A stretch of 64,000 nucleotides of DNA, from NCBI RefSeq assembly GCF_019396385.1, contig NZ_JAHKRN010000034.1, positions 1-64,000 of the forward strand, in the 5' to 3' direction. The notes under the pieces were generated by a model. The model worked only from the letters and a program-made list of their open reading frames with translations, was not told where the DNA came from and searched no databases. This document shows, piece by piece, positions 52,349 to 61,439 of the stretch; position 1 is the stretch's first letter; each line of letters opens with the position of its first letter. The DNA is from Nonomuraea harbinensis (GTDB lineage Bacteria; Actinomycetota; Actinomycetes; Streptosporangiales; Streptosporangiaceae). The translations under genes were made by a program, and so were the position numbers.

Positions 52349-54235
52349 ATGGCGATGATGGGAGGGGGTTTCGGCCCCCAAGTGTGGGCGTCGCTGCGGC
52401 GGGACGGCTCGGTGACCAAGCAGCGGCTCGCGCCCGGCACGGTGCGGCGGATCGCCGGGTACGCCCGCCCCTACCGGCGGCAGATCGCGGCGTTCCTGCT
52501 GCTGGTGGTGGCGGGCGCGGTCGTCGTCGTGGCCAACCCGCTGCTCATGAAGGCCATCATCGACGACGGCATCCTGCCGAAGCGGACCGGAGTGGTGATC
52601 GGCCTGGCGGTGGCGATCGCCACGCTGGCGGTCGTCGACGCCGGGCTGACCCTGGCGCAACGGTGGTTCTCCGCCCGCATCGGCGAGGGCCTGATCTACG
52701 ACCTGCGCACCGAGGTCTTCGACCACGTGCAGCGGATGCCGGTGGCGTTCTTCACCCGGGCCCAGACCGGCGCGCTGGTGTCACGGCTCAACACCGACGT
52801 GATCGGCGCCCAGCGGGCGCTGACCAGCACGCTGTCGTCCGTGGTGTCCAACATCGTCAGCCTCGTCCTGGTGCTCGCCGCCATGCTCGTGCTGTCGTGG
52901 CAGGTGACGCTGGTCGCCCTGGTGCTGCTGCCGATCTTCATCGTGCCCGCCAAGTGGGTCGGCCGCCGCATGTCGGCGCTGACCCGCGAGCAGATGCAGC
53001 TCGACGCCGAGATGAGCAGCGTCACCACCGAACGGTTCAACGTGGCCGGCGCGATGGTGGCCAAGCTCTACGGCCGGCCCGAGGACGACGCCGCCGTCTT
53101 CGGTGAGCGCGCCGCCCGGGTGCGCGACATCGGGGTGCGGGTCGGCATGTACGCCGCCGTCTTCCGGGTCGCGCTCGGCCTGGTCGCCGCCCTGGCGACG
53201 GCGCTGGTGTACGGGATCGGCGGCGTGCTGGCCGTGGGCGACGTGTTCGAGCTGGGCACGCTCGTCGCCCTGGCCGCGCTGCTCATGCGCCTGTACGGGC
53301 CGCTCACGTCGCTGTCGAACGTGCACGTCGACGTGATGACGGCCCTGGTGAGCTTCGACCGGGTCTTCGAGATCCTCGACCTGAAGCCGATGGTGGCCGA
53401 GCGGCCCGGCGCCCGTCCGGTGCCGGACGGCCCGGTCACGATCGAGTTCGACGACGTGAGCTTCCGCTACCCGTCGGCGGATGAGGTGTCGCTGGCGTCC
53501 CTGGAGTCGGTCGCCAAGCAGGACACCGGCCCGTCGGCGCAGGTGCTCGACGGCGTGACCTTCACCGCCGAGCCCGGCAGGCTCATCGCCCTGGTCGGCC
53601 ACTCCGGCGCCGGCAAGACCACGATCACCTCGCTCGTCTCCCGGCTCTACGACGTCACCGGCGGAGCCGTCCGGATCAACGGCCTGGACGTGCGCGACGC
53701 CACGCTCGCCTCGCTGCGCGACACCGTGGGCGTGGTCATGCAGGACCCCCACCTGTTCCACGACACGATCGGGGCCAACCTGCTCTACGCCCGCCCGGGC
53801 GCGAGCGAGGAGGAGATGTGGGCGGCGCTGCGGGCCGCGCAGATCGGCGAGCTGGTCGAGGCGCTGCCCGACCAGCTGGAGACCGTGGTCGGCGAGCGCG
53901 GTTACCGGCTGTCCGGCGGCGAGAAGCAGCGCCTGGCGCTGGCCCGGCTGCTGCTCAAGGCGCCGCGCGTGGTCGTGCTCGACGAGGCGACCGCCCACCT
54001 GGACTCGGAGTCGGAGGCGGCCGTGCAGCAGGCGCTCAAGACCGCGCTGACGGGCCGCACCTCGCTGGTGATCGCGCACCGGCTCTCCACGATCAGGGAG
54101 GCCGACGAGATCCTGGTCGTGAACGCCGGCCGCGTCGCCGAGCGCGGCCGCCACGAGGAGCTGCTGGCCCGCGGCGGGCTGTACGCCGAGCTCTACCGCA
54201 CCCAGTTCAGCTCGTCAGGTAGCCCAGCCGGGTGA
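52349..54235 (+). CDS. ABC transporter, fused permease-ATPase (multidrug/lipid exporter type)
   Basis: A 628-residue type-IV exporter half-transporter. It has six helices in the first 330 residues, with the coupling segments RTEVFDHVQRMPVAFF and STVTTERF-like SSVTTERFNVAGAMV. The nucleotide-binding domain has Walker A VGHSGAGKTTI, Q-loop MQDPHLFHDT, signature YRLSGGEKQRLALARLLL, Walker B VVVLDEATAHLD and H-loop VIAHRLST. It would work as a homodimer. Its 3' end overlaps the convergent sulfotransferase gene by 29 bp. Confidence 0.92.
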   Translation: MAMMGGGFGPQVWASLRRDGSVTKQRLAPGTVRRIAGYARPYRRQIAAFLLLVVAGAVVVVANPLLMKAIIDDGILPKRTGVVIGLAVAIATLAVVDAGLTLAQRWFSARIGEGLIYDLRTEVFDHVQRMPVAFFTRAQTGALVSRLNTDVIGAQRALTSTLSSVVSNIVSLVLVLAAMLVLSWQVTLVALVLLPIFIVPAKWVGRRMSALTREQMQLDAEMSSVTTERFNVAGAMVAKLYGRPEDDAAVFGERAARVRDIGVRVGMYAAVFRVALGLVAALATALVYGIGGVLAVGDVFELGTLVALAALLMRLYGPLTSLSNVHVDVMTALVSFDRVFEILDLKPMVAERPGARPVPDGPVTIEFDDVSFRYPSADEVSLASLESVAKQDTGPSAQVLDGVTFTAEPGRLIALVGHSGAGKTTITSLVSRLYDVTGGAVRINGLDVRDATLASLRDTVGVVMQDPHLFHDTIGANLLYARPGASEEEMWAALRAAQIGELVEALPDQLETVVGERGYRLSGGEKQRLALARLLLKAPRVVVLDEATAHLDSESEAAVQQALKTALTGRTSLVIAHRLSTIREADEILVVNAGRVAERGRHEELLARGGLYAELYRTQFSSSGSPAG

Positions 54236-55088
54236 GCTCCTGGCGGGCCACCTTCTCCACCAGCTCGGCGTCCTCCGCCCGCAGGCGGGCGCGCCAGCCG
54301 CCCACCCGGGGCGCGGGCCCGTACAGGGCGACCTTCGGCACCCGGGTGTCCAGGAACTCCGACAGCCTGGCCGCCTCCTGCGCGGGTCTGAGCGCCAGGT
54401 CCTCGTAGCGGACCGTGATGAGCTGGTCCTCCGGCAGCTCCTGGCGGAGGGTCGCGTTCAGCCGCACCGCGCTGCGCCAGCGCAGCGCGCTCTTGCCCGC
54501 CACCGGCATGGTCTTCCAGCGGTCGCGGTGCTCGTCGCGGTTGACGCCGAGGAACGCGTTGGGGAACTCGGTGTCGATCGGGAACATCACGGGCTTGAAC
54601 CAGGCCAGGCAGGCGGGGTCGTCCAGCATGTCGGCGGTGACGTCGCGGCCGTCGCGGATGAGCTGCACGAACCGCGCGTCGGGGAAGGCGCGCAGCAGCA
54701 CCGGCACGGAGTAGAGCAGGTCGGGGCTGGCGTCGCCGAACCTGGTGACCTCGCCGGTCGCCACGCACGGGCCGGTGCTGGTCACGCCGCCCGCCTCCCG
54801 GCAGGCGTCGGAGCACAGCCCGCACGAGCCGTTCAGCACCTGCCACGACTCGGCCAGCGCGTCGCGCAGCACCCGCACCGCGCCGGAGGTGCGGCCGATC
54901 GACGGCCGGCGGGCGAAGGCGTACACCACGTGCGCCACGCACGCGCGACCCGTCGTCAGGTGGAACCCGGGCGCCCGTTTGAGGGCGCGGGCCAGCAGGT
55001 CCGTGCCCGAGTGCGGGGCGCCGACCAGGAACACCGGCCTGCGGACCTTGATGCCGTTGACCACGAGGATGTGGGGCGGAAGTCGCAT
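54207..55088 (-). CDS. Sulfotransferase family protein
   Basis: A 293-residue PAPS-dependent sulfotransferase-like protein. The 5'-phosphosulfate loop is RPVFLVGAPHSGTDLLARALKRAPG. FVQLIRDGRDVTADML gives the 3'-phosphate-binding Arg and partner residues, and a late basic segment is present. A cysteine cluster (GSCGLCSDAC) near residue 100 is unusual. ATG 55088 lacks a ribosome-binding site and lies 30 bp from the divergent LD-carboxypeptidase start. Acceptor unknown. Confidence 0.8.
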   Translation of the reverse strand: MRLPPHILVVNGIKVRRPVFLVGAPHSGTDLLARALKRAPGFHLTTGRACVAHVVYAFARRPSIGRTSGAVRVLRDALAESWQVLNGSCGLCSDACREAGGVTSTGPCVATGEVTRFGDASPDLLYSVPVLLRAFPDARFVQLIRDGRDVTADMLDDPACLAWFKPVMFPIDTEFPNAFLGVNRDEHRDRWKTMPVAGKSALRWRSAVRLNATLRQELPEDQLITVRYEDLALRPAQEAARLSEFLDTRVPKVALYGPAPRVGGWRARLRAEDAELVEKVARQELTRLGYLTS

Positions 55089-55118
55089 ACGAGAGGTAAG
55101 TGTGACACCGTTTTCCGG

Positions 55119-56033
55119 GTGATAGAGACAACCGGATTCTTGCACCATGACGCCACCGTCGCCGTCGTGTCCCCGTCGGGCCCGGCGGACGCCGCCGTGC
55201 TGAAGCGGGGGGTCGAGCGCCTGGAGGGGCTCGGCATGAAAGTCATCGTCGGCCCGCACGCGCTCGACCGCCAGGATCTGCCCTACCTGGCCGGTGAGGA
55301 CGCGGCGCGGGCGGCCGACCTGCAGGCGGCGTGGTGCGATCCGGCGGTGTCCGCGGTGTTCTGCGCCAGGGGCGGCTACGGCGCGGCCCGGCTGCTCGGC
55401 CTGATCGACTGGGACGCGATGCGGGCCGCCGGGCCGAAGGTGCTCATCGGCTCCAGCGACATCACCGCGCTGCACCAGGCGTTCGCCGTGGAGCTGGGCC
55501 TGCCCACGCTGCACGGGCCGATGCCCGGCAACGTGCTGATCGGCGGCGAGCAGGGCCCCGAGCCGGTCACCTGGGACGCGATGCTCGCGGCCCTGTCCGG
55601 CGCCGCCGCGCCGGTCACGGGCGATCGGGTGCTGGTGCCCGGCCGGGCCGAAGGGGTGCTGACCGGCGGTAACCTGTCGCTGCTGGCCTCGCTGTGCGGC
55701 ACGCGCCACCAGCCGTCGTTCGACGGCCGGATCGCGTTCCTCGAAGACATCGGCGAGGAGCCCTACCGCGTCGACCGCATGCTCACCCAGCTCCTGCAGG
55801 CCGGCGCGTTCGCGGGCGTGCGGGGGATCGCGCTCGGGTCCTGGGTCGACTGCGGCGATCCCTACCCGGTGCTCCGTGACCGCCTGGAGCCGCTCGGGGT
55901 GCCGGTCGTCGCGGGGCTTCCCGTAGGGCATGGATCGCCCCAGTTGAGTGTGTGGCTTGGGGCTCTTGGGGCTATTGATACCGAATCGTGCTCCCTGACC
56001 GGCCCCTACTGGAACGAGGACCAGGCAAGGTAG
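55119..56033 (+). CDS. LD-carboxypeptidase (S66 family)
   Basis: A 304-residue S66 peptidase, the group of muramoyltetrapeptide carboxypeptidase LdcA and microcin-C immunity protein MccF. The nucleophile serine lies in LIGSSDITALHQA, the acid in IAFLEDIGEEPYRVDRML and the histidine in GLPVGHGSPQLS. There is no signal peptide, so it should recycle cytosolic cell-wall peptides. GTG 55119 is chosen from the conserved N-terminus; no ribosome-binding site is evident. Confidence 0.88.
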   Translation: MIETTGFLHHDATVAVVSPSGPADAAVLKRGVERLEGLGMKVIVGPHALDRQDLPYLAGEDAARAADLQAAWCDPAVSAVFCARGGYGAARLLGLIDWDAMRAAGPKVLIGSSDITALHQAFAVELGLPTLHGPMPGNVLIGGEQGPEPVTWDAMLAALSGAAAPVTGDRVLVPGRAEGVLTGGNLSLLASLCGTRHQPSFDGRIAFLEDIGEEPYRVDRMLTQLLQAGAFAGVRGIALGSWVDCGDPYPVLRDRLEPLGVPVVAGLPVGHGSPQLSVWLGALGAIDTESCSLTGPYWNEDQAR

Positions 56034-56073
56034 GAAAAGAAGGGGACAAAACCGACAGAAAGGGACACGGCGC

Positions 56074-56931
56074 GTGCCATCCTTCCAACAGGAGCCCTCG
56101 CGACGATCGGTGGAGGACGTCGACCTCGACTCGCTGCTCGCCCTCGTCACCGAGTCCCTCGGCTACACCTGCGTGTTCGCGGCCGACGGCGCCTCCCTGA
56201 CCATGCGCGGCCCCCGGGAGATCCGGGTCAGGCTGACCGGGTTGCGCAGGGAGGCGGTCCGCCGGGCCCGCGAGGACTGGCCGACGCTCGTCTCCGAGCA
56301 CCTGGCGCACGCCGTGGCGGGCGGCCCGCTCGACTACTGCGACCTGGAACAGGTCCGGCCGCTGCTGACCACCCGCGTGGAGCCGGCCGGCGAGGTGGCC
56401 GACCCCGCCCGGGTGGTGGGCCGCCACCTCAACGGCGACCTGGTCGAACTGCTCGCCGTCGGCGACCGCCCGGTACGGCCGGAGGAGGCCGGCTGCTGGC
56501 CGGTGCCGGCCGCGCGGGCGCTGGAGCTGGCCGTGTCCAACGTGCGGCTCGGCGTGCGGCTGACGACCGAGTCCGTCGAGCTGTCGGGCACCCCGGTCAC
56601 CCGGCTCACCGCGGCGACCCCGGCCGCCGCGACCCACCTGCGCTGGCTGGAGGAGTATCTCCCGGTGCCCGCCGACGGGGCGCTGGTCGTCCTGCCCGAC
56701 CCGTACACCCTGCTCGTCCACCCGGTCGACGGGATCGGCGTGGTGCGCGCGATCGAGCGGCTGCGCGTGCACGCCGCCCGCACCGGCGGGCTCAGCTCGC
56801 AGGTCTACTGGTGGCACGACGGCCGGCTCGCGCTCATCAGGGCCGACATCGAGCTGCGGCAGGGCCAGACGAGGCTGGTCGTGGCCCCGCCGCCGGAGTT
56901 CGCCGAAGTGCTCGCCAGGCTGGCCGTCTAG
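56074..56931 (+). CDS. Conserved hypothetical protein, possibly DUF1444-like
   Basis: A 285-residue soluble protein starting at GTG 56074, 40 bp after the LD-carboxypeptidase gene and probably co-transcribed. No catalytic motif is recognised. Layout: an N-terminal domain with LLALVTESLGYTCVFAADG, a middle with HLNGDLVELLAVGDRPVRPEE, and a C-terminal half with LVVLPDPYTLLVHPVDG. The general plan resembles DUF1444/YtpQ-type proteins, but I cannot confirm it. It converges on the GH15 gene with a 3-bp gap. Confidence 0.65.
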   Translation: MPSFQQEPSRRSVEDVDLDSLLALVTESLGYTCVFAADGASLTMRGPREIRVRLTGLRREAVRRAREDWPTLVSEHLAHAVAGGPLDYCDLEQVRPLLTTRVEPAGEVADPARVVGRHLNGDLVELLAVGDRPVRPEEAGCWPVPAARALELAVSNVRLGVRLTTESVELSGTPVTRLTAATPAAATHLRWLEEYLPVPADGALVVLPDPYTLLVHPVDGIGVVRAIERLRVHAARTGGLSSQVYWWHDGRLALIRADIELRQGQTRLVVAPPPEFAEVLARLAV

Positions 56932-56934
56932 GGC

Positions 56935-58704
56935 TCACATGAGCTTCGACAGCGCCCGCGCCGCGTGGATCAGCGGGACGTGCGAGAACGCCTGCGGGAA
57001 GTTGCCCACCAGCCTGTCGTAGCGCGGGTCGTACTCCTCGGCCAGCAGCCCGACGTCGTTGCGCAGCGCCAGCAGCCGGTCGAACAGCTCGGCCGCCTCC
57101 TCCTTGCGCCCCTGCATGGCCATGACCTCGACCAGCCAGAAGCTGCACGCCAGGAACGCGCCCTCGCCGCCGGGCAGCCCGTCGACGTCGTTGTCCTCGG
57201 CCACCGGGTAACGCAGCACGAAACCGTCGGCCATCAGCTCCTTCTCGATGGCCGCGACCGTGCCCGTCACCCGGGGGTCGTCGATCGGCAGGAACCCGAG
57301 CATGGGGATGAGCAGCAGCGCCGCGTCCAGCTCGTGGGAGCCGTAGGACTGGGTGAAGGTGTTGCGGTGCGGGTCGTAGCCCTTGTCGCAGATCTCGGCG
57401 TGCATCTTGTCGCGCGCCGCGCGCCAGCGGTCGGCCGGGCCGGTGCGGTCGAACCGCTCGACGTACTTGACCGCCCGGTCGAGGGCCACCCAGCACATCA
57501 CCTTCGAGTGCACGAAGTGGCGGCGCGGGCCGCGCACCTCCCACAGGCCCTCGTCCGGCTCGTCCCAGTGTTCTTCGACGTAGTCGAGCAGCTTGCGCTG
57601 GATCGACCAGGCCCGCTCGTCCGGCCCCAGGCCGGAGGTACGGGCGAGGTAGAGCGAGCTCATCACCTCGCCGTACACGTCGAGCTGGAGCTGGTCGACC
57701 GCCTGGTTGCCGATCCTGACCGGGCGGGAGCGCTCGTAGCCGTCGAGCCAGCCGAGCTCCAGCTCCGGCAGCCGGCGCTCGCCCGCGACCCCGTACATGA
57801 TCTGCAGGTCCTGCGGCCGGCCCGCGATGGCGCGCAGCAGCCACGCCCGCCACGCGGCGGCCTCCTCCAGGTAGCCGGAGCCGATGAGCGCATCCAGCGT
57901 CATGGTGGCGTCGCGCAGCCAGCAGTAGCGGTAGTCCCAGTTGCGCACGCCGCCGATGTCCTCGGGCAGGGAGGTGGTGGGCGCGGCCACGATGCCGCCC
58001 GTGGGGGCGTAGGTGAGCGCCTTGAGCGTGATCAGGGAGCGGATCACGGCGTCGCGCCACCTGTCCGGCCCCTGGTAGGAGCAGGCGCCCACCCAGCCGC
58101 GCCACATGACCTCGGTCTGCACGAGCTGGTCCTCGCACTCGATCTGGGGCGGCATCGGCTCGTGTGACGGGTGCCAGGTGAACACGAACGGCAGCCGGTC
58201 GCCCGCCTTCACCTCGAAGGTCGCGGTGTGCGCGTAGTCGCCGCCGCGCAGCGGGATCGGGGAGTGGAGCCAGGCCGAGTCAGGGCCGCCGACGGCCTGC
58301 AGGTGGCCGCCGTTGCGGCGCATCCACGGCACGATCCGGCCGTAGTCGAAGCGGACCCGCAGCTGGGTGGACATCTCGACGGTGCCCGACACCCCCTCCA
58401 CGATGCGGACCACGTCGGGGTTGACGTCGCGCGGCGGCATGAAGTCGATCACCCGGACGGTGCCGGTGGGGGTGTCCCACTCGCTCTCCAGGATCAGCGT
58501 GTCAGGCCGGTAGCGGCGCCGGTCGGCCGGCCGCCTGCCGGTCGGGCCGAGCCACCAGTGTCCGTTGCGGTCGTTGCCCAGCAGGGCGGCGAAGCAGGCT
58601 GGGGAGTCGAACCTGGGCAGGCAGAGCCAGTCGATGGAGCCGTCCCTGCCGACCAGAGCCGCCGACTGCATGTCACCGATGAGCGCGTAGTCCTCGATCC
58701 GCAT
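56935..58704 (-). CDS. Glycoside hydrolase family 15 protein (trehalase/glucoamylase-like)
   Basis: A 589-residue GH15 enzyme. The N-terminal domain (MRIEDYALIGDMQSAALVGRDGSIDWLCLPRFDSPA) is the trehalase-like beta-sandwich. The (alpha/alpha)6 catalytic domain contains GVRNWDYRYCWLRDA and the general-acid region DEPDEGLWEVRG. The second catalytic Glu is in LLAEEYDPRYDRLVGNFPQAFSH. Relatives include mycobacterial trehalase. No signal peptide, so it acts in the cytosol, probably on trehalose or maltooligosaccharides. TAGTGT six bases before the ATG suggests a leaderless transcript. Confidence 0.9.
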   Translation of the reverse strand: MRIEDYALIGDMQSAALVGRDGSIDWLCLPRFDSPACFAALLGNDRNGHWWLGPTGRRPADRRRYRPDTLILESEWDTPTGTVRVIDFMPPRDVNPDVVRIVEGVSGTVEMSTQLRVRFDYGRIVPWMRRNGGHLQAVGGPDSAWLHSPIPLRGGDYAHTATFEVKAGDRLPFVFTWHPSHEPMPPQIECEDQLVQTEVMWRGWVGACSYQGPDRWRDAVIRSLITLKALTYAPTGGIVAAPTTSLPEDIGGVRNWDYRYCWLRDATMTLDALIGSGYLEEAAAWRAWLLRAIAGRPQDLQIMYGVAGERRLPELELGWLDGYERSRPVRIGNQAVDQLQLDVYGEVMSSLYLARTSGLGPDERAWSIQRKLLDYVEEHWDEPDEGLWEVRGPRRHFVHSKVMCWVALDRAVKYVERFDRTGPADRWRAARDKMHAEICDKGYDPHRNTFTQSYGSHELDAALLLIPMLGFLPIDDPRVTGTVAAIEKELMADGFVLRYPVAEDNDVDGLPGGEGAFLACSFWLVEVMAMQGRKEEAAELFDRLLALRNDVGLLAEEYDPRYDRLVGNFPQAFSHVPLIHAARALSKLM

Positions 58705-58710
58705 GCCCCG

Positions 58711-58716
58711 ACACTA
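58711..58716 (-). promoter_or_regulatory. Leaderless -10 for the GH15 gene
   Basis: TAGTGT on the minus strand, then 6 nt, then ATG at 58704. No ribosome-binding site is present. Confidence 0.5.
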
Positions 58717-58719
58717 ACC

Positions 58720-59322
58720 TCAATCGAGCGGGAACCAGCGGGTGAAGAGCTGGGTGAGCGGTCCGATGGCGAGCGCGAAGGCCAGGGTGCCGAGCCCTGC
58801 CGTGCCGCCGAGCAGCCATCCGGCGGCCAGCACGGTGATCTCGATGAGGAACCGGCTCAGCCGCACCGAGAGGCCGAGTTTGGTCAGGCCGGTCATGATG
58901 CCGTCACGCGGGCCCGCGCCCATCCTGGCGCTGATGTACAGGACCGTGGCCAGCGCGACGGACGTCACGCCGAGCGCGACGTAGAGCCAGCCGACGACCG
59001 GGTGCCCGGGGGAGGGCAGCAGGTGGAGCGCGGCGTCGGCGAACAGGCCGATGAAGATCACGTTGCTGATCGTGCCGAAGCCGGGCCGCTGCCGCAGCGG
59101 TATCCAGAACAGCATGACCACCGCGCCCACTATGATGATCATGGTTCCGATGGAGAGGCCGGTCCACAGCGCGGTCCCCTGGTGGAAGACGTCCCAGGGG
59201 CCGTTGCCGAGGCCGGATTCGATCTGGAGCCCGATGCCGCCCCCGTAGAGCGCCAGGCCGCCGTAGAGGCGGAGCAGGCGTCCGGGCAGGGAACCGGCAT
59301 GCGGGATGGTCGCTTCGCTCAT
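58720..59322 (-). CDS. YczE-type membrane protein
   Basis: A 200-residue protein with five to six hydrophobic helices and the YczE/YitT-like features GLALYGGGIGLQIESGLGNGPWDVFHQG and ARMGAGPRDGIMTGL. ATG 59322 has GGTGAGG upstream. It is divergent, across 63 bp, from a MocR-type regulator. The YczR-YczE pair is a known association in which the regulator controls the membrane protein. Transported compound unknown. Confidence 0.85.
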   Translation of the reverse strand: MSEATIPHAGSLPGRLLRLYGGLALYGGGIGLQIESGLGNGPWDVFHQGTALWTGLSIGTMIIIVGAVVMLFWIPLRQRPGFGTISNVIFIGLFADAALHLLPSPGHPVVGWLYVALGVTSVALATVLYISARMGAGPRDGIMTGLTKLGLSVRLSRFLIEITVLAAGWLLGGTAGLGTLAFALAIGPLTQLFTRWFPLD

Positions 59323-59385
59323 GATGACCTCACCGTGGCACACGGCCGGTTTGCCAAGACAGGGCCAATCCTGAAAAGTGGCCTT

Positions 59386-60816
59386 ATGCGGTTTCTTTCG
59401 GCAGGTCAGGTGGCCCGGCTCGTCGACGCCGGTCCGCACGCGCGGCCCTACTACCGGGCGCTCGCCGACGCGATGCGCGCCGCCGTCATGGGCGGGCAGA
59501 TCCCGGTCCGGGTACGCATGCCGGCCGAACGCGACCTGGCCAGGACGCTCGGCGTCAGCCGCACCACCGTGACCGCCGCCTACGACCTGCTGCGCGAGCG
59601 CGGCTTCCTGGAGAGCAGGCAGGGCTCGGGAAGCTGGACCGCGCTGCCCGACCCGGCCGTCACCGCCGACAACCCGTGGCTCGCCGTCGACGGCGAGGGT
59701 CTCATCCAGTTGCACGCCGCCGCCCCGCCCGCGCCGTCCGCGCTGCGCGCGGCCATGGCGCAGGCCGTCGAGGAGGTGCCCAGGTACGGCATGGGCAACG
59801 GCTACCACCCGCTCGGGCTGCCCGTGCTGCGCGAGCGGATCGCCGCCCGCTACACCGAGCGCGGCCTGGCCACCCGCCCGGAGCAGATCCTCGTCACCAC
59901 CGGCTCGCAGCACGCCATCATGGTGGTGCTCGGCGTGCTGGCCGGCGCCGGCGACGCGATCATCGTGGAGTCGCCCACCTACCCGCACGCCATCGACGCC
60001 GCCCGCCGGCTCGGCGCCCGGGTCACGTCCGTCGGCGTCTCCTCGGGCGGCTGGCCGGAGGACCTGGTCTCCGGCGCGATGCGGCAGGCCGCCGCCCGGC
60101 TCGCCTACCTCATGCCCGACTTCCAGAACCCGACCGGCGCCCTCATGGACGACGCCACCAGGTCCGCCGTCGTGGGCGCCGCCAGGCGGGCCGGCACCTT
60201 CCTGCTCGTCGACGAGACCTGGTCGGAGCTGGCCCTGGACGAGGTGCCGCGCACCGCGCCGATGGCCGCGTTCGACACCGGCGGCACCGTGATCAGCATC
60301 GGCTCGGCGTCCAAGCTGTGGTGGGGCGGGCTGCGCATCGGCTGGATCCGCACCACGGCCGCGCTCGCCCGCCGGATGGCGCAGCACCGGGCGTCGGTCG
60401 ACATCGCCAGCCCGGTGCTGGAGCAGCTCGTCGTGGCCGCGCTGTTCGAGCGCCTGGCGCAGACCAGGGCCGAGCGCCGCCGCACGCTGCGCGCCTCACG
60501 CGACGCGCTCGTGACCGAGCTGCGCGCACGGCTGCCGGGCTGGGAGTTCGCGGTGCCGGCGGGCGGCGGCACGCTCTGGATCCGGCTCGACTCCGGCTCG
60601 GCCGTCTCCCTCGCCGAGTCCGCCGCCTGTCATGGCGTACGGATCGCGCCCGGCCCTTGGTTCGGCCTGGAGGGGACGCTGGACGGCTACCTGCGGCTGC
60701 CCTTCACCCAGCCGCCCCAGGTGCTGAGGGAGGCGGTCACCCGGCTGCACACGGCCAGGCGCCTCGGCCTGACCGGGGCGGTGCGCAGGCCCGACGCGCT
60801 CAGTCCCATGGTGTGA
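59386..60816 (+). CDS. MocR/PdxR-type regulator (GntR HTH fused to class-I aminotransferase domain)
   Basis: A 476-residue fusion. Residues 1-85 form a GntR winged helix (ADAMRAAVMGGQIPVRVRMPAERDLARTLGVSRTTVTAAYDLLRERGFL). The remainder is an aminotransferase-like domain with LVTTGSQHAIMVVL, YLMPDFQNPTG and the PLP lysine in SIGSASKLWWGGLRIGW. MocR proteins use PLP as an effector. It is divergent from yczE and probably controls it (YczR subgroup). The start is ATG 59386. The gap has GGCCA-type repeats close to the ATG. Confidence 0.9.
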   Translation: MRFLSAGQVARLVDAGPHARPYYRALADAMRAAVMGGQIPVRVRMPAERDLARTLGVSRTTVTAAYDLLRERGFLESRQGSGSWTALPDPAVTADNPWLAVDGEGLIQLHAAAPPAPSALRAAMAQAVEEVPRYGMGNGYHPLGLPVLRERIAARYTERGLATRPEQILVTTGSQHAIMVVLGVLAGAGDAIIVESPTYPHAIDAARRLGARVTSVGVSSGGWPEDLVSGAMRQAAARLAYLMPDFQNPTGALMDDATRSAVVGAARRAGTFLLVDETWSELALDEVPRTAPMAAFDTGGTVISIGSASKLWWGGLRIGWIRTTAALARRMAQHRASVDIASPVLEQLVVAALFERLAQTRAERRRTLRASRDALVTELRARLPGWEFAVPAGGGTLWIRLDSGSAVSLAESAACHGVRIAPGPWFGLEGTLDGYLRLPFTQPPQVLREAVTRLHTARRLGLTGAVRRPDALSPMV

Positions 60817-60820
60817 GGGC

Positions 60821-61429
60821 TCATTCGCCGACGCCGCGGGCCAGGGGGGCGCGCCAGTTGTACCGCATCGCGGCGATGCGCAGCCCGAAGGTCAGCACCG
60901 CCGCCCCCAGCGCCACCGGCCAGCCGTTCAGCCCGGCCCACGACATCCCGGCCATCGCCGCCGAGCCGATGAGCGCGGGGACCGCGTACAGCTGCCTGTC
61001 GTACAGCAGCGTGGGGATCTCACCCGCGAGCACGTCGCGCAGCATGCCGCCGCCCACGCCGGTGGTGACGCCGAGCAGGGTGGCGTGCAGCGGGCTGAGC
61101 CCGTACTCCATCGCCTTGGCGGTGCCGACGGCGCAGAACAGGCCGAGCCCGGCCGCGTCCAGCACCAGGATGAGCGGCATCACCCGGGTGACGTGCGGAT
61201 GCCAGAAGAACACCACGGTCGCCGCCGCCAGCGGCACCAGCACGTAGCCGAGACTCTGGAAGGCCACCGGGGAGACGTTCAGCACCAGGTCGCGCATGAT
61301 GCCGCCGCCGAGCGCGGTGATCTCCGCCAGCACCGCCATGCCCACCACGTCCAGACGCTTGCGCACCCCCATCAGCGCGCCGGTGAGCGCGAAGACGAAG
61401 ATGCCGACGAGATCGAAGAGTTCTGCCAC
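60821..61429 (-). CDS. TRIC/UPF0126 family cation channel-like protein
   Basis: A 202-residue membrane protein made of two three-helix repeats, each with the glycine-rich kink motif of the family: ALGGGIMRDLVL and GVGGGMLRDVLAGE. Prokaryotic TRIC channels conduct monovalent cations. GTG 61429 is the start, 10 bp after the stop of the upstream peptide transporter gene, so the two are probably co-transcribed. Confidence 0.88.
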   Translation of the reverse strand: MAELFDLVGIFVFALTGALMGVRKRLDVVGMAVLAEITALGGGIMRDLVLNVSPVAFQSLGYVLVPLAAATVVFFWHPHVTRVMPLILVLDAAGLGLFCAVGTAKAMEYGLSPLHATLLGVTTGVGGGMLRDVLAGEIPTLLYDRQLYAVPALIGSAAMAGMSWAGLNGWPVALGAAVLTFGLRIAAMRYNWRAPLARGVGE

Positions 61430-61439
61430 GCTGGACTGT

